64,000 nt of DNA from Glaciimonas sp. PCH181 (GTDB lineage Bacteria; Pseudomonadota; Gammaproteobacteria; Burkholderiales; Burkholderiaceae_D): positions 2,294,001 to 2,358,000 of the forward strand of contig NZ_PYFP01000001.1 in NCBI RefSeq assembly GCF_003056055.1, written 5' to 3'. A program made the translations under genes and the position numbers. Below the pieces are notes generated by a model, which made no database searches, had not been told where the DNA came from, and saw only the letters and a program-made list of their open reading frames with translations. Below are positions 46,916 through 55,645 of this stretch, in pieces; positions within the stretch are counted from its first letter, which is position 1; every line of letters starts with the position of its first letter.

Positions 46916-47246
46916 TTGTTTCTCTCCTAAAGGGCAACCGAGCAGTAATAACGAAACAATTCTTGTTACTGGTTTAAGGCCAATAGTTAGAATCGCGGCA
47001 ACACCGCTTAGTATGCGCAAACGGCTCCCTAGATACTATCGGGGGAACGCGGTTTGTTCTATAGGGGAAAACCTGACTGCCGCTTTCGGAAGTTTCCGAC
47101 ATTGCCGCGAATATTGCGTGCAGGTAGGTGGCTTGCAAAAAGTCGGTGACCCGACTCAAATTGGCACGCATTGCGCGCGCCATTACTTCGGATCATCTAA
47201 TGATCAGACAAGGAAAAAGGCCACTCGACTAACGGTTAAGCAAAAC
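46916..47246. other. Intergenic region between the phasin and response-regulator genes
   Basis: These 331 bp contain no credible gene. The short ORFs on either strand lack ribosome-binding sites. The phasin promoter is presumably here, but no convincing -35/-10 pair was found. Confidence 0.4.
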
Positions 47247-47888
47247 TCAGACTAAAAGGCCATTTTCCAGTGCATAACGCACCAACGCGGTGTTGCTTGT
47301 CATCCCCATTTTTTCCAAAATATGGGTGCGATGCGTAGTCACCGTTTTGGGGCTTAAATGAAGTTTCTGGGCGATTTTCACCAGACTTTCGCCTGAGGCC
47401 AACAGTTTTAATACCTCCAACTCGCGATCCGACAGCGCTTCATGCGGAATGACTTGCTCATTGCCAATCATGTTGGCCAGACGCTCTACCAATGTCGGAC
47501 TGAGATATTTGCCGCCAGCAGCGGCTTTGCGCACCGCTTCAATCATCGTCGTAGCCGAATTGCTCTTGGTCAAATAGCCAGCCGCGCCCAATTTTAGCGC
47601 CCTGACCGCATACACCTCTTCCGAGTACATCGACAATATCAGTACCGCCAGACTCGGCTTTTCGATCCGTAATCGCTTCAGCAGATCCAGCCCACTTTGC
47701 CCAGCTAGTGCGATGTCCAGTAGCGCTACATCGAATTCTTGCTTGCGCACCAGTCGCGCTGCCTCTTCTGCGGATTCAGCCTCGCCGGTGACGACAATAT
47801 CCGGCGCAACGCTCAACATTAATCGCACACCGTTGCGCACAACTGCATGATCGTCGACCAGCAATACATTAATTTTTTTATTCTGCAT
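47247..47888 (-). CDS. NarL/LuxR-family response regulator
   Basis: This 213-residue protein has an N-terminal receiver domain with VDDH (about residues 11-14), a phosphoacceptor Asp 58 in ALLDIAL, and the Lys in YLTKSNS near 105. A C-terminal LuxR helix-turn-helix follows (LSDRELEVLKLLASGESLVKIAQKL, start about residue 146). It is the second gene of the pair, 4 bp after the kinase, and is its natural partner. Target genes are unknown. Confidence 0.97.
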   Translation of the reverse strand: MQNKKINVLLVDDHAVVRNGVRLMLSVAPDIVVTGEAESAEEAARLVRKQEFDVALLDIALAGQSGLDLLKRLRIEKPSLAVLILSMYSEEVYAVRALKLGAAGYLTKSNSATTMIEAVRKAAAGGKYLSPTLVERLANMIGNEQVIPHEALSDRELEVLKLLASGESLVKIAQKLHLSPKTVTTHRTHILEKMGMTSNTALVRYALENGLLV

Positions 47889-47892
47889 GTTT

Positions 47893-49719
47893 CTATTCTA
47901 GCGGCAAGCGCAATAACACTGCCGTCCCTTTACCTGAGATACCACTTACTTTAAGCTCGCCACCAAAATGACGAGTGCGCTCATGCATGCCGAGAATACC
48001 CCATGCCTCACCATTGAGCAGTTGCTGCGCATCAATGCCTTTGCCGTCGTCCCTAATATCGACAATGATCGCATTTTTATGACGCAAAATTCCAATTTTT
48101 ACTTGAGAAGCGCCAGCATGTCGCACCACGTTCGTGAGCGACTCTTGCACCACCCGAAACAGCATCGTACTGCGCTCGGGATCAAGATCGATCATTGACG
48201 CACTTTCACTAATGTTGCAAATACATTGCAATCCGGTCCGCTCTTCAATTTGCCCGGCATGCCATTCCAATGCCGCCCATACACCCAAATGATCGAGCAC
48301 GCTGGGCCGCAAATCGGAAATTACTCTGCGCACGGTTTCAATCGCCGTATCGACTTGCTCCGCAGCTTCAACCAATAAAGGGTCAGCGACTTGGCCCGCA
48401 CGCAATGTCCGGTCGATCGATACCGAAACATTTGCCTTGATGCCAGTCAATACACCCCCCAAATCATCATGGATTTCGCGGGCAATGCGTTTGCGTTCGT
48501 CTTCTTTGATACTTTCCTGGTGATCGACCAGTTTTCGCAAGGTTGAACGGGAATCCTGCAAATCTTCCTCGGCCCGTTTGCGCGCCTTAATATCGTTGAT
48601 CAGAAGCTGATTTACCTGCTTAAGTTCATCCGTGCGCTGTGCGACTAAACGCTGCACACGTTGCGCACGCAGGGCGCTTGTCTGCAAGTAAGCGGTCGCT
48701 ATTATGGTCGCAAGCAAGCCCAGTAATAAAGAGAACAATGCGCCGCTGTGCGCAGCTAAAAATGGCGTTGGAAGCGCCGAAATACGCATCAGCCAACGCG
48801 TACCGGCAATATCAATATTATAGAAAAAGGGGCGCGGTGCCACTCCGAAATACCAGAGAAAATGCAGGTCAGGGGCGTTGTTAAGCGTTGCCGTACCCGT
48901 AGGTCCGTAAACCAGCTTGCTGTCATCGGCCGATGCGGCTGCATACACGCTGATATCCAGCCCAGTAGTGATTATCGTTTCGGCCGGTGCAAATATTTTA
49001 TCAAAGAGATCATCGGCCCGTAACATCGCCACGGTATAACCAATCACAGCCAATCGACGTGCGTTGACGTCTTGGGGCACAGGCCCGCCTTTGTACACCG
49101 CCATCATGATATGAAAGCCGCGCTTTTCGCCGGTCGCCTTAAAGAATCGAAACAAACCAGTAGCCGATGGCAAGCCAGTGTCTGCGGCGCGCTGAATCGC
49201 CTCATCCTGATAGGGCAGAGAAGATGCGTCCAGAATAAACACTGCTTCATTGCCCTCAAGCGGTTCAATATATTCCACCACCCGATAACGCGGTTTTACA
49301 GGTGCTACCACGCGCTTGCCGTTCACCATGTCGTCGATAGTAAAACCCGGCGAATGTATTTGTATATGCGATTCAAACGCGGAGCGTTGTTGCTGAGAGA
49401 CCAGACGATGAAAACCGAATGCCTCTATATACGGATAACGTGATTGCAGTGGCTGCGTGAAAGAATGAAATTGCTCGCGGTTCACCGTACCATTGGTCGC
49501 AAATAATTGATTTACCACCCGCAATGCTTCCAGCGCATTGGCCACGCCCTGCTTGACCATCGCCACGCGAAATTGCGCACGTCGCTCGAAAGCGATCCGC
49601 TCATTATCCTGTTCCTGGCTATAGACCCAGAAAAAAAGGGTAAAAGAAACTATCAGGCCAAACGCCAATATACAACTTGCCGACAACTTTAAGGTAAAGA
49701 ATTGGCGACCGCGATGCAT
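47893..49719 (-). CDS. CHASE-domain sensor histidine kinase
   Basis: This 608-residue protein has an N-terminal membrane segment (about residues 12-34), a periplasmic CHASE domain (about 45-330), a second segment (about 333-353), a coiled coil, and a HisKA_3 dimerisation domain with IAREIHDDLGGVL (His 417) followed by a HATPase domain (DIRDDGKGI and GILGMHERT). CHASE domains bind small ligands; which one is not visible. It pairs with the NarL-type regulator 4 bp downstream. Confidence 0.96.
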   Translation of the reverse strand: MHRGRQFFTLKLSASCILAFGLIVSFTLFFWVYSQEQDNERIAFERRAQFRVAMVKQGVANALEALRVVNQLFATNGTVNREQFHSFTQPLQSRYPYIEAFGFHRLVSQQQRSAFESHIQIHSPGFTIDDMVNGKRVVAPVKPRYRVVEYIEPLEGNEAVFILDASSLPYQDEAIQRAADTGLPSATGLFRFFKATGEKRGFHIMMAVYKGGPVPQDVNARRLAVIGYTVAMLRADDLFDKIFAPAETIITTGLDISVYAAASADDSKLVYGPTGTATLNNAPDLHFLWYFGVAPRPFFYNIDIAGTRWLMRISALPTPFLAAHSGALFSLLLGLLATIIATAYLQTSALRAQRVQRLVAQRTDELKQVNQLLINDIKARKRAEEDLQDSRSTLRKLVDHQESIKEDERKRIAREIHDDLGGVLTGIKANVSVSIDRTLRAGQVADPLLVEAAEQVDTAIETVRRVISDLRPSVLDHLGVWAALEWHAGQIEERTGLQCICNISESASMIDLDPERSTMLFRVVQESLTNVVRHAGASQVKIGILRHKNAIIVDIRDDGKGIDAQQLLNGEAWGILGMHERTRHFGGELKVSGISGKGTAVLLRLPLE

Positions 49720-50164
49720 GTGATCTCGCCCATATCGGCATGAAAGACTCGATCATAAACCATCCAAAACATTATGTAAGATTTAAATATTGTTATGCGC
49801 ATTACGAAATATTGCCCGCAGGATACTTTTAACCCCGTACGGGCAAAAGGATAACTAATTTTTACTTATTCTAAGCAGGGATAAAGCCCTGTGCACGACG
49901 GGATTATGCGCGGCTATTAAATCTTCATTATTCTGCCCCAGAATTTTCTGCCTACATTTCCGTATAAATCTGGCGCATAAAAAGAAGCCTCTCGTATTTT
50001 TTACCACACGGTATTTCTACAATAAAGCAGCTTCAAGACATTCTGCTTCCAGAGCGCGCAAAGCCCTTCTGACGTCTTGATAAAAGACTGAGATGTTGTA
50101 TCCCCTCAGAAAACCTTTCCTCGATGCTGAGAACCGTTATTCACATTTATAGGAAATCCGTGGC
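49720..50164. other. Divergent intergenic region before the chitinase gene
   Basis: These 445 bp separate the kinase gene and the chitinase gene. The chitinase start has AGGAAATCC about 10 nt upstream. A sequence at about 49887 contains GGGCTTTAT and CACAGGGC on the minus strand, resembling part of a c-di-GMP riboswitch, but the remaining conserved elements are missing. No terminator or ORF was recognised. Confidence 0.4.
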
Positions 50165-51610
50165 ATGTTAAATAAAACCAAAATCTTCATCGCAGTGACG
50201 GCCGCATACATGGCGATCGTGAGCCCACAAGCCCAGGCAGTGAACTGTACCGATAAAGTGGAATGGACCCCTTCGCTGATCATCAATAGTGGCGAGGAAG
50301 TCGTGTACAAAAACAATCTTTACACGCTATCGAACGTGCAGAATAAACTTTGGAACGCTGCACCGGATAATGCCGGTCACGCCTTTCGCTATCAGGACTT
50401 AGGTCAATGCAAGGTTAAACTTACCGAAAAACAGCTAGCGCTGAGCGAATTGCTTGCGGAAGAAAAGCGTTTATCGGATGACCCACGGATTCAGGAGTAC
50501 CAAGCAGTCGCACGCACGATCACAAATGAAGAAGTCTCATTGGTCGCGCCGTTAAATCCGAATAATCCAGACAATGTGCGTCGGGTTGAGTCTATCGTTG
50601 ATCAACAAATGTTCGACCAGCTGGCTGATCCGGAACTGCGTCATGAAGGCTATAACTACGCTAATTTCCTCAAAGGCGTGGCAAAGTACCCAGCATTTTG
50701 CGGTAGTTATGACGATGGCCGTGACGCTGGCGCCATTTGCAGCAAAACGGTCGCCACATTATTCGCCCATTTCGCACAAGATTCCGGTCTGAAAGATGCC
50801 AATCATGCAGTGCCTGAAGCACGTCAATCGCTAAATCTGCTGCGTGAAAAAATGCGCGGCGAACCGGCGCTAGAAAACGTCGATTACGGAATGTATGTAT
50901 GGGGCTGTGCGCCCGGCGAATCCCCTCCCGCTTACACTTCGGACTGGTCATGCGGCGTCATGGAAAATGGTAAATTCCAAAATTATTTCGGTCGCGGTAG
51001 TAGCCAACTCGCTTATTACTATAATTACGCGCCATTCTCGTTGTCGGTGTTTGGTGACGCGAAAGTATTGCTAAACAATCCTGCGATGGTGGCTGATACA
51101 TGGCTAAATTTTGGCAGCGCTATATTCTCGTTCGTCAATATGCCGAACTTATCAACACCGTCGATCATTCAGATCATTGACGGTAGCTGGAAGCCAAATG
51201 CTGTCGATCAGGCACAAGGTTGGATTCCCGGCTTTGGCCTGACAACCAATATGCTTCACGGAAAATTTGAGTGCGGCGCTAAAAATGTGCTTCCAGCGCA
51301 AGGAAAACGCGCTCAGTTTTACGCTGAAACTGCTGAATTATTGAGCGTTGATATTGCCGCAGAAAATTTGCTCTGCAACGAAATGACGATCTCGAACCAG
51401 CATCCTGGCGGCGGTGCGGCTTCGGCAAATGTTTACTGGGATACGACATGGAGCGACACACCATCATGCAAACTAGTCCATTGGGAAATGCCTTGGACAG
51501 CGATCCGCGATGGCAGCAGCGGTCAATACGGCAATGGTGATTATGCCCGTTGCGTTGCCCATAACTATCCCGACTTCGAGATCGTTGATGATCGGAAAAG
51601 CACGAAATAA
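50165..51610 (+). CDS. Exported GH19-like chitinase with N-terminal chitin-binding module
   Basis: This 481-residue protein has a signal peptide (to about residue 25, AQA), then a CBM5/12-like module (VEWTPSLIINSGEEVVYKN, about 32-80, ending YQDLGQC). From about residue 150 it resembles glycoside hydrolase family 19: YPAFCGSYDDGRDAG (175-189), TLFAHFAQDSG (198-208), and YFGRGSSQLAYYYNYAPFS (274-292), the family's substrate-binding signature. In the variants I recall the second motif reads AHFAQETG, with Glu as the general acid; here Asp 206 takes its place. It is likely secreted, perhaps by the type II system upstream. Chitin or a related glycan is the probable substrate. Confidence 0.88.
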   Translation: MLNKTKIFIAVTAAYMAIVSPQAQAVNCTDKVEWTPSLIINSGEEVVYKNNLYTLSNVQNKLWNAAPDNAGHAFRYQDLGQCKVKLTEKQLALSELLAEEKRLSDDPRIQEYQAVARTITNEEVSLVAPLNPNNPDNVRRVESIVDQQMFDQLADPELRHEGYNYANFLKGVAKYPAFCGSYDDGRDAGAICSKTVATLFAHFAQDSGLKDANHAVPEARQSLNLLREKMRGEPALENVDYGMYVWGCAPGESPPAYTSDWSCGVMENGKFQNYFGRGSSQLAYYYNYAPFSLSVFGDAKVLLNNPAMVADTWLNFGSAIFSFVNMPNLSTPSIIQIIDGSWKPNAVDQAQGWIPGFGLTTNMLHGKFECGAKNVLPAQGKRAQFYAETAELLSVDIAAENLLCNEMTISNQHPGGGAASANVYWDTTWSDTPSCKLVHWEMPWTAIRDGSSGQYGNGDYARCVAHNYPDFEIVDDRKSTK

Positions 51611-51966
51611 ATTTCTAACACCCATCACCAGTCCGACTTTGGTGATGTCAATAGCTTGGTAATAGCGTAAAAAGCCGGTCATTTCCTCCAAATGACCGGC
51701 TTTTTCAATGGCAGAACTGTTAATACAGTACCAAAACACAAATATATCCTTCAATTAAAAAAATTAATTCAGCGATACCGTGAACATCTGTTTAATATAT
51801 GTCGCATAAAGTAGGTGCATCTTTATTCGCAATACGTGCATACAAGGTTTGGTTACGCCAAAATTGCCGATATAAGTCACCCCATTGGCTCAGAAAAACG
51901 TATTCTGCAATGGCAGTCCTTAAGAATTCTAAAAATTTGAATTTAGGAAAAGTGAGTGCAGACAAC
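51611..51966. other. Intergenic region before the phosphotransferase gene
   Basis: These 356 bp hold the chitinase terminator and an AT-rich leader. An in-frame stretch of 56 codons upstream of the ATG at 51967 does not look conserved. A GTG at 51952 with TTAGGAAAA before it is an alternative start. A sigma-54 site, expected if the unit were controlled as in the lva system, was not found. Confidence 0.4.
51669..51705 (+). terminator. Terminator after the chitinase gene
   Basis: AAAAAGCCGGTCATTT, loop CCTCC, AAATGACCGGCTTTTT form a 16-bp perfect stem ending in T5, usable in both directions, about 60 bp after the chitinase stop. Confidence 0.92.
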
Positions 51967-53031
51967 ATGACAAGTAACACCAGTACGACGGAATCTGAAA
52001 TGACAGGCGACATCAGCACCTACCGCGACGCACTGACAAGCTATCTTCGGTTAGTCACGACAGCAAAAGAAGTTCACATCGAAATACTCCAACGTTTGTC
52101 CGGTGGCGCAATTCAAGAAAACTGGCTGATGGTTGTACAGGTCAGCGATGGACCCTATCAGGGTGCGCAACGCTGGGTATTGCGCACCGATGCACTTTCC
52201 AGCGTGCCTGTCAGCCTGAGTCGGGCACAGGAATTTGCGGTGCTGCGGGTCGCGTATGACGCAGGTGTCAAAGCACCGAAAGTATTGTGGTGCTGCCAGG
52301 ATCGCGCCATCCTCGGACGCGATTTCTTTCTGATGGAATGCGTTCCCGGAATCGCCGCCGGACATCGGATTACCAACGATGATGCTCTGACGCCGGATCG
52401 GGCTGCCTTAGTCGCGGAACTGGGTGCCAACATGGCGCGCCTGCATACCGTAAAGCCGCCCCATCTCGCTCTATCCTTTTTACCACCACCTGCTGCCGAC
52501 CCGGCACTTGCCAGCGTGATGACCTATCGCGGCTATCTGGATGCGCTGGACGTCGCTGCACCGGTTCTGGAATGGGGTTTGCGCTGGTGCGAACAACATC
52601 GGCCTGAAATAACCTCGCCCTGTTTGCTGCACCGCGATTACCGCACGGGAAATTACATGATCCACGACGGGCATCTGAGCGGCCTGCTGGATTGGGAATT
52701 TACTGGCTGGGGCGATCCCCGTGAAGATATCGGTTGGTTCACGGCGCGCTGCTGGCGCTTTGCAGGTCCCCGTCGCGAAGCCGGCGGTATTGGCGAAATC
52801 GACGATTTTCTCCATGGCTATGCAACGGTTTCTAACGCTGTAATCACGCGCCACGATCTGATTTTCTGGCAAGTGATGGCGCATCTGCGGTGGGCAATTA
52901 TTGCGTTGCAACAAGCAGATCGGCATTTGTCAGGGCAACAAACCTCGTTGGAACTAGCACTGACCGGGCGCATGTTGCCTGAGCTGGAAATTGAAATTCT
53001 GGCCCTGACTAAAGGTGAATGTTATGCATAA
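51967..53031 (+). CDS. APH-fold phosphotransferase, LvaA-like
   Basis: This 354-residue protein is an aminoglycoside phosphotransferase-type kinase. The catalytic loop is LLHRDYRTGNYMI (about residues 218-230), followed by GLLDWEFTGWGDPREDIGWF (about 236-255) with the metal-binding Asp. An N-terminal lobe with WVLRT (about 66-70) precedes it. It resembles the kinase half of ACAD10/11 and LvaA, which phosphorylates the 4-hydroxyl of 4-hydroxyacyl-CoA. The ATG at 51967 lacks a good ribosome-binding site, so GTG 51952 is possible. It overlaps the next gene by 8 bases. Confidence 0.85.
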   Translation: MTSNTSTTESEMTGDISTYRDALTSYLRLVTTAKEVHIEILQRLSGGAIQENWLMVVQVSDGPYQGAQRWVLRTDALSSVPVSLSRAQEFAVLRVAYDAGVKAPKVLWCCQDRAILGRDFFLMECVPGIAAGHRITNDDALTPDRAALVAELGANMARLHTVKPPHLALSFLPPPAADPALASVMTYRGYLDALDVAAPVLEWGLRWCEQHRPEITSPCLLHRDYRTGNYMIHDGHLSGLLDWEFTGWGDPREDIGWFTARCWRFAGPRREAGGIGEIDDFLHGYATVSNAVITRHDLIFWQVMAHLRWAIIALQQADRHLSGQQTSLELALTGRMLPELEIEILALTKGECYA

Positions 53032-53419
53032 ACAAGTCGATGGCAAAGAATTGCTGAAAACTGCGCGCGAGGCATTGCTGCAACACTTGCTGCCTGCGCT
53101 GCCCGAGACGCTGCGGTATGAAGCCAGAATGATTGCTAACGCGATGCTCATAGCAAGTCGCGAACTGACGCTAGCGGCACAGACTGAACAATTGGAACTG
53201 GCGACACTGCGTCAACTGCTTGGCGATACTAGCGCAGTAGACAATACAGGGTTGGTGTCAGAAGAAATTATCAAGCTACGGCGCTCCCTCAGCATCGCCA
53301 TACGGGATGGTGAATTCGATGCTGCGGGCGCACAACAAAAAGCGCTATTCGCAGCGCTGACCGAGATCACGCGTCGCCAACTAGCGATCTCCAATCCACG
53401 CGCCATTCCTTCCGTCTGA
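53024..53419 (+). CDS. DUF6285 protein, LvaB-like partner of the phosphotransferase
   Basis: This 131-residue protein is helical, with LLKTAREALLQHLLPALPETLRYEARMIANAMLIASREL (start about residue 10), matching the DUF6285 pattern. In the Pseudomonas levulinate operon the gene in this position (lvaB) encodes a small protein needed with LvaA for 4-hydroxyacyl-CoA phosphorylation. The ATG at 53024 has AAGGTGA 7 nt upstream and overlaps the preceding stop by 8 bases, so the pair is translationally coupled. No catalytic residues can be pointed out. Confidence 0.8.
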   Translation: MHKQVDGKELLKTAREALLQHLLPALPETLRYEARMIANAMLIASRELTLAAQTEQLELATLRQLLGDTSAVDNTGLVSEEIIKLRRSLSIAIRDGEFDAAGAQQKALFAALTEITRRQLAISNPRAIPSV

Positions 53420-53458
53420 GGCAGGCACTTTTCCCGCATTTTAGATAAGGTTATTTCG

Positions 53459-54628
53459 ATGAATTTCACCATTCCCGACGATTTGCTGGCCTTACAGAAA
53501 AAGACACGGCGCTTTATCGCCGACGAAGTGATTCCAATGGAGCGCGATCCTCGCCAATCGGCGCACGGTCCCAGCGAAGAACTGCGCCAAGCGTTGATCG
53601 CCAAAGCGCGCGTGCAAGGCTTAGTCACGCCGCACGCCTCCACTGAGATGGGCGGCCTTGGCCTGTCGCATGTCGCTAAAGCGATTGTGTTTGAAGAAGC
53701 CGGTTATTCACCGCTAGGCCCGGTCGCTTTAAATATTCATGCGCCGGATGAAGGCAATGTCCATTTGATGGAGGTGGTCGCGACAGCAGCGCAAAAAGAG
53801 CGCTGGCTGGTGCCATTGGTGCAAGGCCGGACACGCTCTTGCTTTGCGATGACCGAGCCAGATAACGGCGCTGGCTCAGACCCGCAAATGCTGGCGACCA
53901 TCGCCGTGCGCGACGGTGACGACTACGTTATCAACGGCAGAAAATGGTTTATCACGGGCGCTGATGGGGCCAGTTTTGCGATCATTATGGCAAAAATGGA
54001 AGACGGTTCGGCCACCATGTTTTTGACTGATACCAATCGTCCCGGCTTTATCATTGAGCGCAATATGGACTCGCTGGATAGTTGTTTTAACGGCGGCCAT
54101 CAAGTGTTGCGGTTTGAGAATCTGCGCATCCCGGCGACCGATGTTCTGGGTGAGATCGGCAAGGGCTTTCGCTATGCCCAGATACGTCTTGCCCCGGCCC
54201 GGTTGACCCATTGCATGCGCTGGCTGGGCGCGGCGCGGCGCGCCCACGATATTGCTTGCGACTATGCTCGCAGCCGCCAGTCTTTTGGCAAATTGCTAGG
54301 CGATCACCAAGGCGTCGGTTTCATGCTGGCTGACAACGAAATGGACATGCATACCACCCGGTTAGCGATCTGGCATTGCGCTGACATTCTCGATCAAGGC
54401 GGCTACGGCAATGTCGAATCCAGCATGACAAAAGTGCTGAGTTCTGAGGCGATCTGGCGCGTGGTAGATCGCTGCGTACAAATATTGGGCGGTCAGGGGG
54501 TGACCGGCGAAACCATCGTGGAGCGTATTTTTCGCGATGTGCGTGCGTTTCGTATTTATGACGGTCCGAGCGAAATCCATCGGATGAGTCTGGCTAAAAA
54601 AATCATGGCACGCACCAAGAAGATGTAA
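53459..54628 (+). CDS. Acyl-CoA dehydrogenase, ACAD10/11-like (LvaC position)
   Basis: This 389-residue protein is a full-length acyl-CoA dehydrogenase: CFAMTEPDNGAGSDP (about residues 122-136), WFITGADG (about 163-170), and FRIYDGPSEIHRMSLAKKI near the C-terminus (about 364-382). The FAMTEPD-x2-AGSD form is that of the ACAD10/11 group, which act on 4-phosphoacyl-CoAs to remove phosphate and isomerise. In the lva pathway LvaC turns 4-phosphovaleryl-CoA into pentenoyl-CoA and then 3-hydroxyvaleryl-CoA. It follows DUF6285 by 39 bp. Confidence 0.93.
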   Translation: MNFTIPDDLLALQKKTRRFIADEVIPMERDPRQSAHGPSEELRQALIAKARVQGLVTPHASTEMGGLGLSHVAKAIVFEEAGYSPLGPVALNIHAPDEGNVHLMEVVATAAQKERWLVPLVQGRTRSCFAMTEPDNGAGSDPQMLATIAVRDGDDYVINGRKWFITGADGASFAIIMAKMEDGSATMFLTDTNRPGFIIERNMDSLDSCFNGGHQVLRFENLRIPATDVLGEIGKGFRYAQIRLAPARLTHCMRWLGAARRAHDIACDYARSRQSFGKLLGDHQGVGFMLADNEMDMHTTRLAIWHCADILDQGGYGNVESSMTKVLSSEAIWRVVDRCVQILGGQGVTGETIVERIFRDVRAFRIYDGPSEIHRMSLAKKIMARTKKM

Positions 54629-55420
54629 ATGTCCTCCCCTTCGCATAATCCTGCGTTCACCATCTTCGACCTGACGGGCCGCACGGCGCTAGTGACTGGC
54701 GCATCCAGCGGTATCGGTCGCCATTTTGCCCTGACATTGGCAGCGGCAGGCGCAGAAGTCGTGGTCACTGCCCGCCGCGTCGATCGCTTACATGCATTAG
54801 TGGCAGAAATCCATGCTAGCGGCGGCAAAGCCCACGCGATGGCGCTTGATGTGACCCAGCGCACCGCCATCCAGACTTGCCTGGATGCGGCAATTCAGAC
54901 CTGCGGCAGCCTGGATATTATCGTCAACAATGCCGGTATCAGCGACACTAAAAACGTGTTGAAGTATAACGATGACGATTGGGATGCGATTCTCGATACC
55001 AACTTAAAAGGCGCCTGGATGATGACGCAAGAGGCGGCCCAACGCATGCTGACGTTTGATCGCGGCGGCAGCATCATCAACGTCAGCTCGATTCTGGCCC
55101 GGCGCGTGACTGGCGGCGTCGGCCCTTACTCTGCAGCAAAGGCCGGGTTAAGTCACCTGACGCGCTCGATGGCCTTGGAACTAGCGCGCTACGCCATCCG
55201 TGTGAATGCGATAGCGCCGGGCTATATCGTCACCGAGTTAAATGAAGAGTTTCTGGGCAGCGCCGCCGGGGATCAATTGAAGTCCCGCATCCCTTCGCGG
55301 TCTTTTGGTGAAGCTGCCAGTCTGGATGGGGCATTGTTATTGCTAGCTTCGGATGCAGGACGGTATATGACGGGCGCAGAAATCGTAGTGGATGGCGGCC
55401 ATTTATGTAGCAGCCTATAG
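54629..55420 (+). CDS. Short-chain dehydrogenase/reductase (LvaD position)
   Basis: This 263-residue protein is a classical SDR: TGASSGIG near residue 23 for NAD(P) binding, NNAGIS near 99, and INVSSILARRVTGGVGPYSAAKAG (about 149-172) with the catalytic Ser, Tyr and Lys. Its ATG directly follows the acyl-CoA dehydrogenase stop. In lva-type clusters the SDR reduces the 4-keto group of levulinyl-CoA to the 4-hydroxyacyl-CoA. A FabG-like role for another 3-keto or hydroxy substrate is possible. A cluster of TATAGCAGCC-like repeats lies over the last codons. Confidence 0.9.
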   Translation: MSSPSHNPAFTIFDLTGRTALVTGASSGIGRHFALTLAAAGAEVVVTARRVDRLHALVAEIHASGGKAHAMALDVTQRTAIQTCLDAAIQTCGSLDIIVNNAGISDTKNVLKYNDDDWDAILDTNLKGAWMMTQEAAQRMLTFDRGGSIINVSSILARRVTGGVGPYSAAKAGLSHLTRSMALELARYAIRVNAIAPGYIVTELNEEFLGSAAGDQLKSRIPSRSFGEAASLDGALLLLASDAGRYMTGAEIVVDGGHLCSSL

Positions 55421-55645
55421 CAGCCTACAGCGGACCCATAGCGCGGTTTATAGCATGGCTTATAGGTCACGTTCAAACCCGCCCTCCCGAAATTACGACA
55501 GTTTTCAGGCGTTTTCTACGGCGCAGTTGACGCCGGGGAGTCTGCTGTTACACACTGTCTTGCGGGTATAAAAACAAGACTAACAAGCAAACATTTTTAC
55601 CAGCATTCCTCGCATTATTCTGTTTTTGCATCCAATGGAGAAGAC

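Noticed and set aside
47161..47177. TGGCACGCATTGC, like a sigma-54 promoter
   Set aside because: The spacing between TGGCAC and TTGC is two bases too short for the -24/-12 consensus.
49880..49905. Minus-strand CACAGGGC with neighbouring bases, resembling part of a GEMM-I c-di-GMP riboswitch upstream of the chitinase gene
   Set aside because: On the coding strand the conserved CACGCACAGGGCAAACC run, the GAAA tetraloop receptor and the second stem are missing; only one short word on the wrong strand matches.
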